From Candidatus Poseidonia sp. (lineage in GTDB: Archaea > Thermoplasmatota > Poseidoniia > Poseidoniales > Poseidoniaceae), in the NCBI GenBank assembly GCA_023254365.1, contig JALRLQ010000011.1, positions 1 through 29,782 on the forward strand: a stretch of 29,782 nt of DNA, given 5' to 3'. Positions 7,687 to 13,919 of this stretch are shown here, one piece after another. Position 1 is the first letter of the stretch. Each line of letters opens with the position of its first letter. The translations under genes and the position numbers were made by a program. Below the pieces are notes generated by a model. It was given only the letters and a program-made list of their open reading frames with translations. It was not told the origin of the DNA and ran no database searches.

Positions 7687-9384
7687 ATGGAGACGATTGA
7701 ACCCTTTGGCGAAGGCTTTGTCCTCGCTCTGGCCCCTGAATTCGTGCTCGTCATCGGGCTGTTCACGCTCATGATCGTGCCGAACCTCGGCGATGCGAAA
7801 TTCCGCCTCCCCCTGTCGCAGATTCGTATTCCATGGTTCATGGGCGGCAAGCGAGGCAAGCTCGACAGCGACCCACGTCTGCCCGGCCTCTTTGCGACCG
7901 TGTTCTTCACCATCGCTTTTGTTCTGGCCGTGGTTTCGTTCTTCGGTGGAATGAACAAGACGCAAATCGTCTCGGGCGAGAACACCATGTTGCAAATCGA
8001 TGAATTCAGCCGAATGTTCGAACTCATCTTCTATGGCGCCTTGGCTCTGGCCAGCGCAGCCTCGGTGAACCGCCTTCCAGCGACCAACCGAAACGACCGT
8101 AGCGCCGCTGGTTTGTACAACAACCGCCGCCAGGTTGACTTCTACATCCTCCTGATGACCACGGGTATTGGCATGTCCGTTGTGGCCCTTGCTCAAGACC
8201 TGTTCTTGCTGTTCATCGGATTGGAATTGGCCTCGTTCTCCACCTACGTGCTCGTGTCCTTCATGAAGGAAAGCAAGGAAGGTACCGAGGCCGGTATGAA
8301 GTATTTCATCGTCGGTTCGGTTGCCTCTGGCGTTGGTCTGTACGGTTTGTCGTTGCTCTACCTCTGGTCGGGCTCGCTCCAGTTCACCGAACTCTCTGCT
8401 GCCTTTGCCAGCAACGGCATGGAAGCGCTACCGCTCATTGCCTTGGGCATGTTGCTCGTTGGTTTCGGGTTCAAGGTGAGCGCAGCACCGTTCCATTTCG
8501 CTGCTCCCGACGCCTACGCAGGCGCCACCTCGCCGGTGGCGGGTGTGCTTGCTACCGCCAGCAAAGCCATGGGTGTCTTGGGGTTGCTCCGTCTTCTCTT
8601 CGTCATCGCCTCACCCGAGGCCACCGACGGATCGGCCGTGTGGCTGGTTGCGCTCGGTGTTCTCTCGGTCGTGACCATGACGTGGGGTAACCTCGCTGCT
8701 CTTGGCTCAACCAACCCCAAGCGCATGCTCGCCTACTCTTCGGTGGCGCATGCTGGGTACATGATGGCGGCCATTACGGCAATTGGTGCCCTGAACTGGG
8801 AGGACGGTCACATCGACCTCAGCAACGACGCTGCCTTGGTCGTCGTGACGGCGCTCATCTTCCACCTGACCGTCCTCGTGTGCTTCAAGCTCGGTGCCTT
8901 CCTCGTGCTGTCGTTGTTGGAGTCTGAAAAGGGCGGTCACACCTTGGAGTCGCTGGGCGGTTTGGCCAAGCGAGAACCCTTCCTCGCCGTGGCCATGTTC
9001 ATCTTTATGATGTCCTTGGCCGGTGTCCCACCGCTCGCAGGCTTCGTTTCGAAGTTGTTGGTCATCATGGGTATCGTGAAGGTGGCGCTGCTCGACGTGA
9101 CCGTCAACAGCGACCTGGCCTTCGGTGACATTCACTGGGTCTGGTACCTTGCGTTGTTGATGGTCATCAACTCGGCCATTTCGGTGTTCTATTACCTCCG
9201 TGTTGGCCTCGTGATGTTCTTCCACGAGCCTGAAGAAGGCCGCGAAGGACCGCTACCAAAGGGTTCGCCGGTTCGCATGGCCATCGTCGCCTGCCTCATC
9301 ACCACGGTGTACTTCGGTGTCGGAGCCGGCCCACTGCTTGCGTTGTGTGAATCCGCTGCCAACGCACTGGTTGGCGCTTGGTAA
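7687..9384 (+). CDS. nuoN: NADH-quinone oxidoreductase-type subunit N
   Basis: This 565-residue third antiporter-like subunit (ND2) is the last gene of the operon. Conserved features include LFLLFIGLELASFSTYVLVS with the membrane Glu, GFKVSAAPFHFAAPDAYAGA (Lys and the PFHxWxPDxYxGA equivalent), STNPKRMLAYSSVAHAGYMM and FVSKLLVIMGIV. It is longer than the usual 480-500 residues. Extra polar residues lie between helices 1 and 2 (IPWFMGGKRGKLDSDPRLPG) and around NRLPATNRNDRSAAGLYNNR. The start is ATG 7687, 6 bases after GGAGGTG. A GTG at 7678 lies inside that ribosome-binding site and is rejected. The operon ends with TAA at 9384 and a gap of 79 bases follows. Confidence 0.95.
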   Translation: METIEPFGEGFVLALAPEFVLVIGLFTLMIVPNLGDAKFRLPLSQIRIPWFMGGKRGKLDSDPRLPGLFATVFFTIAFVLAVVSFFGGMNKTQIVSGENTMLQIDEFSRMFELIFYGALALASAASVNRLPATNRNDRSAAGLYNNRRQVDFYILLMTTGIGMSVVALAQDLFLLFIGLELASFSTYVLVSFMKESKEGTEAGMKYFIVGSVASGVGLYGLSLLYLWSGSLQFTELSAAFASNGMEALPLIALGMLLVGFGFKVSAAPFHFAAPDAYAGATSPVAGVLATASKAMGVLGLLRLLFVIASPEATDGSAVWLVALGVLSVVTMTWGNLAALGSTNPKRMLAYSSVAHAGYMMAAITAIGALNWEDGHIDLSNDAALVVVTALIFHLTVLVCFKLGAFLVLSLLESEKGGHTLESLGGLAKREPFLAVAMFIFMMSLAGVPPLAGFVSKLLVIMGIVKVALLDVTVNSDLAFGDIHWVWYLALLMVINSAISVFYYLRVGLVMFFHEPEEGREGPLPKGSPVRMAIVACLITTVYFGVGAGPLLALCESAANALVGAW

Positions 9385-9451
9385 GCACCTCACGGCTCAA
9401 CACCCCGATTTTGGGTGATGACTTCAAGAAGGGTTGGCCGCTGGCAGGAGC

Positions 9452-9457
9452 AGGTGA
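9452..9457 (+). promoter_or_regulatory. Ribosome-binding site deciding the TTG start of aIF1A (AGGTGA)
   Basis: AGGTGA ends 6 bases before TTG 9464. No in-frame ATG or GTG lies nearby, and the first residues encoded from TTG (GRRFEEKVDAEEL) precede the OB fold by a normal distance. The motif therefore supports the TTG start. Confidence 0.6.
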
Positions 9458-9463
9458 GACTGA

Positions 9464-10150
9464 TTGGGTCGCAGATTTGAGGAAAAGGTGGACGCGGAAG
9501 AACTCGCCCGTCTCGAGAGTCCTGATGATGCAAGCGACGGAAAGATCCGTGTCAAAATGCCCAACAAGCGCGTCAACGAAATGTTCGCCTTGGCCCAACA
9601 ACTCCTTGGTGGTCGCCGAGTAACGGTGCTGTGCGAGGATGGCGAGACCCGTATGGCTCGCATTCCCGGAAAAATGCGCCGCCGACAATGGGTTCGTGAA
9701 GGCGATTTGATCATCGTTTGGCCGTGGGATTTCCAAGACTCCAAAGCCGACGTGAAACACCGATACACCAAAACACAAGCCATGTATTTGTCTCGTAAAG
9801 GCGTTCTTCCCGATGACGTGGACATGTTTGGCATGGGGGCCTCGTTTGACGAAGACAGCGAACACGACGATCTCTTTGCCTTTGGTGACCCCGACGAGGA
9901 TGAACCAACCGTGGCTGAAGATGCTGACGACGACGACCTGTTTGCGGATGACGGCGATGGCGATGACGACCTGTTTGCGGATGACGGCGATGACGATGAC
10001 GACCTGTTCGCCGACGACGGAGAAGAGGAGGCTGCTGAGGAAGCCACGCCCGAGGAACCGGTAGAAGTGGCAGCTGCTCCAGCGGTCGAAGACGACGATG
10101 TGTTCGATGATGACGACGATGACGATGACATCGACGCCCTGTTTTCTTGA
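9464..10150 (+). CDS. eif1A: Translation initiation factor aIF1A with a long acidic C-terminal tail
   Basis: Residues about 27-110 form the S1-like OB fold of a/eIF1A. VLCEDGETRMARIPGKMRRR, WVREGDLIIVWPWDFQDSKAD and HRYTKTQAMYLSRKGVLP are signature segments. The factor binds the 30S A site and aids initiator tRNA placement. Archaeal aIF1A is usually about 95-115 residues. This protein has 228, because a roughly 110-residue tail made almost only of Asp/Glu with DLF-type motifs follows the core. Three 11-residue repeats of DDDLFADDG occur at 156-188, and the protein ends DDDIDALFS. Eukaryotic eIF1A also ends in an acidic DIDDI-type tail that binds eIF5B. The start is TTG 9464. rio1 follows after 17 bases, presumably in the same transcript. 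Confidence 0.93.
   Translation: MGRRFEEKVDAEELARLESPDDASDGKIRVKMPNKRVNEMFALAQQLLGGRRVTVLCEDGETRMARIPGKMRRRQWVREGDLIIVWPWDFQDSKADVKHRYTKTQAMYLSRKGVLPDDVDMFGMGASFDEDSEHDDLFAFGDPDEDEPTVAEDADDDDLFADDGDGDDDLFADDGDDDDDLFADDGEEEAAEEATPEEPVEVAAAPAVEDDDVFDDDDDDDDIDALFS
9929..10027 (+). repeat. Three in-frame 33-bp tandem repeats in the aIF1A tail
   Basis: Units at 9929-9961, 9962-9994 and 9995-10027 each encode DDDLFADDG plus two acidic or glycine residues. Units one and two are almost identical at the DNA level (core CGACCTGTTTGCGGATGACG). The third has synonymous changes (CTGTTCGCCGACGACGG), so the peptide is conserved while the DNA drifts. Confidence 0.85.
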
Positions 10151-10167
10151 GTCGATGAGGTAGCAGC

Positions 10168-11160
10168 ATGGTGCGGGAGGACGACTGGGACGAGCTCTCA
10201 GGGCGTCCCAGAAAACAACGCAAGCGCCGCCAGCGTCGCTCGTCCAAGCCCACCGAAGATGAACTGGACGCTGAACACCACCGCGCTGAGGAATCGAAGT
10301 TTATTCAGAGCCTGGGTGACAAGGGCGGTCGCTACGAATGGATGAGGGAGAAACGTTACAACACGATGTTTCGAGACATCGAAGCCAAAATTCAGGGCGC
10401 CATGGGCACCGGAGGATACGATTGGGTTGACCGACGTGTCTTCGATCAGGTGTTTGACCGACTGACCTTGATGGCTCTGTACAAGTTGATGAAATCGGGC
10501 ATCATCGAGACCCTGGATTTTCCGGTGGCTCGGGGAAAAGAGGCTCACGTGTTCCACGGTACCAACCTTGCAGGCCAACCCGTGGCGGTGAAGATTTTCC
10601 ATACTTCCAACGCCGTTTTCAAGAACCTCATTCAGTACATCGAAGGTGATCCTCGTTTCACTGGATTGCGTCGAAAACATCGTGATTTGGTCGAGGTTTG
10701 GGTCCGGAAGGAGTACCGCAACCTGAACCGATTGGCCCGATGGGGACTCAATGTTCCCGAACCGCTGGGCGTGCACAAAAACGTGCTCGTCATGGAATAC
10801 ATTGGAACCGCAACGTCACCATCACCCAAACTGCGAGAGGTTGACGTTGACGACGTACAAACCGTGTACGATGACCTGTTGCGCTTCCTCGCCGTCTCGT
10901 GGCAGAAGGCCGAGATGGTTCACGGTGATTTTTCGCCCTACAATATCCTCTGGCACGACGGCCGTGCCTGCGTGATCGACGTCGGTCAAGCCGTGGTCGA
11001 AAGCCACCCGAAGGCCCAAGAGTTCCTTGTGCGAGACGTCACGCGGCTGGTGGAATGGGGGCAGAAATACGGGTTGGCGGTCGACCTTGCCGCATCCATG
11101 TACGACGTGCTCAACATGGATTTGGAAGGGTTGGTCCAAATTGACAGGGAAGAGGAGTGA
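10168..11160 (+). CDS. rio1: RIO1-type serine/threonine protein kinase/ATPase
   Basis: This 330-residue protein is an atypical RIO kinase, which acts as an ATPase in late small-subunit ribosome maturation. The order of motifs is a basic N-terminus (PRKQRKRRQRRSSK); the flexible-loop/P-loop segment ARGKEAHVFHGT; ATP lysine K142 in PVAVKIFHTSN; the RIO1 segment YIEGDPRF; VLVMEYIG as hinge; catalytic HGDFSPYNIL with Asp254 and Asn259; and metal-binding IDVGQAV with Asp271. All catalytic residues are intact. It is longer than many archaeal Rio1 proteins (about 260) because of the N-terminal extension. The start is ATG 10168 after GAGGT. Pairing with aIF1A is a widespread archaeal arrangement. The stop abuts that of the convergent KH gene without a gap. 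Confidence 0.95.
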   Translation: MVREDDWDELSGRPRKQRKRRQRRSSKPTEDELDAEHHRAEESKFIQSLGDKGGRYEWMREKRYNTMFRDIEAKIQGAMGTGGYDWVDRRVFDQVFDRLTLMALYKLMKSGIIETLDFPVARGKEAHVFHGTNLAGQPVAVKIFHTSNAVFKNLIQYIEGDPRFTGLRRKHRDLVEVWVRKEYRNLNRLARWGLNVPEPLGVHKNVLVMEYIGTATSPSPKLREVDVDDVQTVYDDLLRFLAVSWQKAEMVHGDFSPYNILWHDGRACVIDVGQAVVESHPKAQEFLVRDVTRLVEWGQKYGLAVDLAASMYDVLNMDLEGLVQIDREEE

Positions 11161-11904
11161 TCACTCTTCTTCCCACGTGATGACCTCGTCATCGGCCAGT
11201 TCCATCATTTCAGCCACCGCTTCATCGTCATCGGGGTCCACCTGAGCGGCCCGCATACGGCGGTCACGACGATTGGTAATCTCGGCCAATCCTGGAACGA
11301 GCCCTTCGAAGCCGTCGTCTGGGCGGCGCTCTTCACGCTCCTCGTGATGGTCCAACGAACGCGCTTCCAAACGAGCACGCTTTCGGTCGCGTTCCAAGAA
11401 GCCCATGACGGTCCCGTGTTCAGCGCCTCCTGCGAGCATTTCGATGGCTTGGCGAGCAGCGAACAAGCCGCTTTCTTCGCCGACGAGGACCACCGTTGAG
11501 TTGTAAATGCTGATTTGGGTCTGGGTCAGTTGTTCGATCAACTTGCGAATTTTTCCTTGCCGGCCGATGATGCGGGCTCGAATGCGCCGTTGCTGGTTTG
11601 ACCGCTTGCCGACGTAGTCACGCAAATCCACGAGTTCGAAGAAGTGGTCGTCGTTGAGCAGTTTCACTGCTGCCTCCGGTGCCATGCCTCGTCCGATGGC
11701 TTTCACCACATCGGGCAGTTTCATGGCTTTCACGGGGTCGTACGAGCCGGGCTCGCCCCATTCGACTTCAACATCGCCTGACTCGGAATCGATGATGAAT
11801 TTCTGACATCCAGCGGCGTTTCGAATCGCCTTGCTGGTCGCTCCCTTGGCCCCGATGATGACCGCGATGCGGTCTTTGGGTACACGAGGAAGCGTCTGGC
11901 GCAT
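11161..11904 (-). CDS. Two-KH-domain RNA-binding protein, Pno1/Dim2-like
   Basis: This 247-residue protein has two KH motifs. KH1 has VIIGAKGATSKAIRNAAG with the GxxG loop at 18-21. KH2 has RARIIGRQGKIRKLIEQLT with GRQG at 114-117. The arrangement and the stretch GTVMGFLERDRKRAR match the archaeal homologue of Pno1/Dim2, a 40S assembly factor that works near the 3' end of 16S/18S rRNA and interacts functionally with Rio1 and Nob1. A long acidic C-terminus (ending ADDEVITWEEE) extends beyond the usual about 190 residues. The start is ATG at 11904; no strong ribosome-binding site is seen, and a small GC hairpin precedes it (11908-11927). In many archaea this gene follows rio1 on the same strand; here it is inverted. 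Confidence 0.9.
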   Translation of the reverse strand: MRQTLPRVPKDRIAVIIGAKGATSKAIRNAAGCQKFIIDSESGDVEVEWGEPGSYDPVKAMKLPDVVKAIGRGMAPEAAVKLLNDDHFFELVDLRDYVGKRSNQQRRIRARIIGRQGKIRKLIEQLTQTQISIYNSTVVLVGEESGLFAARQAIEMLAGGAEHGTVMGFLERDRKRARLEARSLDHHEEREERRPDDGFEGLVPGLAEITNRRDRRMRAAQVDPDDDEAVAEMMELADDEVITWEEE

Positions 11905-11929
11905 GGTCGGCCGTGAGGCCCGACGCTTT

Positions 11930-13756
11930 TCAATCCCTTGTCTTGCGTTGGAGCAACGAGAGAGCGAAGCCAACGAGCAGCAGCACCAGAATGGAGGGGG
12001 CAAAGGACGGGACCAGCCCGGGACTGTCGAGGGATGCTCCGGTGACCACGAGGTAGTTGTTGTTGTTCCCTTCGTCGTACTCATCAATGACGTTGGCGTG
12101 ATCGATGACCAAGCGCAGGTCGAACTGTCCTGCCCTCGGTACGGTGTATTGCCAAACGATGGTTTCCGTGCTGTTTGAGAGGGTTCCTGCAGGCAGGTTT
12201 CTCGTTTCCATCACCGTCCATGCCACGCTGGCCGTTCGGTCTGCAGGCGCCGTTTCCAAACGGACGATGACGCTGCCTCCGTAATCTTCGTTGGATTCGA
12301 GCACGCTGGTGATGGTGACGTTGCCCGTTTGTTCACCCGGCCGTACGATGATGCGGTCGAGGTTGGTTTCGCTCAGGTTCCAATACAGGTCCAAGCCCGG
12401 CAAGATTTGGTAGGATGAGGCTTGCGTGGTGAAACTGTTGCCTGCCTCGTCCACCAGCACGGCTCGCAGCATCAAATGCTGACGGGATTTGGTTGCCCAA
12501 CTGGCCAAGCCAACTTGGCCTGAAAGGCCGTTCACGCCCATGGTGAGCCATCGACCGGAGAGGTCGGGTGTTTCACCAACGCCGTTGGAATCAAACCCGT
12601 ATTGCAGGTAGGAAGAGGAATTATCAATCCCGGAATCGGCATCTTCGGCCAAGAAAGTGATACTGGCGGGGCCCACGCGACTCGTGGTCAACTCGTCCAC
12701 AACCCACGACAGGCCAACGGGCGCCGTCGTGTCAACCTGAATGGGAACCGTCGTGTTGGCGCCGGTGTTGCCAACACGGTCAACGGCGCGCAACGTCAGG
12801 GTGTGGATGCCTTCCTCGAGGTTGAGTGTGATGCTGTCGCTGGCCGTGCTGGACCACGTAGCGCCGTCCATGGTGTATTCCACGGTGGCCACGCCGGACC
12901 CCAGCCCGTCGTTGGCTGCCGTCGTCAGGTCGCTGACGACGATGGTGCCGGATTGGTGCCAAGCCGAACCGTCTCCGACGGTGACGCTGCCAACGGTTGG
13001 GCCGGTTCGGTCAATGCCGATGAACATGGTCTGGGAGGCCGTAAGACCCGAGTGGTCACTCACCGTCAATCGAGGGGACCAGGTGCCCTCCGCCATGTTC
13101 CCGCTGGCCCAATCCCAACCGTAGGCGAGGTTGGATGGACCGTCAGTGGGTGGTGTTCCAGGGCCGGGAACATTGGCCAATGTGGCTTGTTTCAAATCGT
13201 CATCGCTGGCACCCCACCGGAAGGAAATGGCTTCACTTGATGCGATGTTAAACCACGCACGGTCAGACAGACTGGAACCTGTTCCGGCATCCGGATTCAA
13301 CGCCATGAAGGTGGTGATCACGGGTACTTGATTGGTGATGTTGAACCAATCGGTGGTGGTCACGGCAAAACTCTCCGTGTCGCTGTCCCATCCCGATGCG
13401 CGAAGTTTGTACGTGCCGTTGGTCACCGTGGTGGTCGCAAACGGATAGACCCAAGGTGTTGAGGTCAAGTTCACCACGGTGGTCCACGTTGATTCGTCGG
13501 TGGTCCGTTCCACCAGCAAAGAATCCAACGTACCGGTTCCAGAAATAGCGAACGTCAAGGTCTTCGTTCCCTTGACGTCATCGTCTTGGTAGGGCCCGTT
13601 GCTGAACGCGATGGTGAGGCTGGAGGCACCGCTCGTTGCGATGACGGGTCCTTCATCCAACGCATGGTGAGGCGACATCAAGGAGTTGCTGGAGAGAGGA
13701 AGCAACGAAACGAGCAACAGGGTGACGAGCCAAACTGCGTTTGCACCACGGCCCAT
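11930..13756 (-). CDS. Large secreted surface protein with Ig-like/CARDB-type repeats and C-terminal membrane anchor
   Basis: This 608-residue protein has an N-terminal signal segment (AVWLVTLLLVSLLPLSSNSL) and a Thr/Ser/Asn-rich extracellular part. Ig-like units are visible, for example AVDRVGNTGANTTVPIQVD, a phrase typical of bacterial Ig-like domains. The last domain has a CARDB look, ending RLVIDHANVIDEYDEGNNNN. The C-terminus is a hydrophobic helix preceded by VPSFAPS and followed by QRKTRD, the layout of a membrane anchor or archaeosortase-type sorting signal. The start is ATG 13756; the frame continues upstream, but the signal peptide fixes the start there or slightly downstream. It diverges from the next gene across 163 bases. 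The ligand is unknown; an adhesive or envelope role is inference. Confidence 0.75.
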   Translation of the reverse strand: MGRGANAVWLVTLLLVSLLPLSSNSLMSPHHALDEGPVIATSGASSLTIAFSNGPYQDDDVKGTKTLTFAISGTGTLDSLLVERTTDESTWTTVVNLTSTPWVYPFATTTVTNGTYKLRASGWDSDTESFAVTTTDWFNITNQVPVITTFMALNPDAGTGSSLSDRAWFNIASSEAISFRWGASDDDLKQATLANVPGPGTPPTDGPSNLAYGWDWASGNMAEGTWSPRLTVSDHSGLTASQTMFIGIDRTGPTVGSVTVGDGSAWHQSGTIVVSDLTTAANDGLGSGVATVEYTMDGATWSSTASDSITLNLEEGIHTLTLRAVDRVGNTGANTTVPIQVDTTAPVGLSWVVDELTTSRVGPASITFLAEDADSGIDNSSSYLQYGFDSNGVGETPDLSGRWLTMGVNGLSGQVGLASWATKSRQHLMLRAVLVDEAGNSFTTQASSYQILPGLDLYWNLSETNLDRIIVRPGEQTGNVTITSVLESNEDYGGSVIVRLETAPADRTASVAWTVMETRNLPAGTLSNSTETIVWQYTVPRAGQFDLRLVIDHANVIDEYDEGNNNNYLVVTGASLDSPGLVPSFAPSILVLLLVGFALSLLQRKTRD

Positions 13757-13919
13757 GTGGTCTGCACACCCACGGACTGCCTTCAATTCTCCCCTTCCGT
13801 CCACGGCCCAAAATCGGTTCTGCGTGTCCACTTCAGCGAGGCGGATGGGCATCAAGCAACGGGCGAAAGAGGGCGTGAGGGGAGATGGGTTCAAGTGCTT
13901 TGCATGCTCTAACCCCATC

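Noticed and set aside
9929..10027. Short repeats considered as CRISPR or minisatellite
   Set aside because: There are only three contiguous units without spacers, and they stay in frame inside aIF1A.
11908..11927. GC hairpin before the KH-protein start as a riboswitch or terminator
   Set aside because: The stem is short and bulged, has no T-run, and sits directly at the start codon; it is too weak to call.
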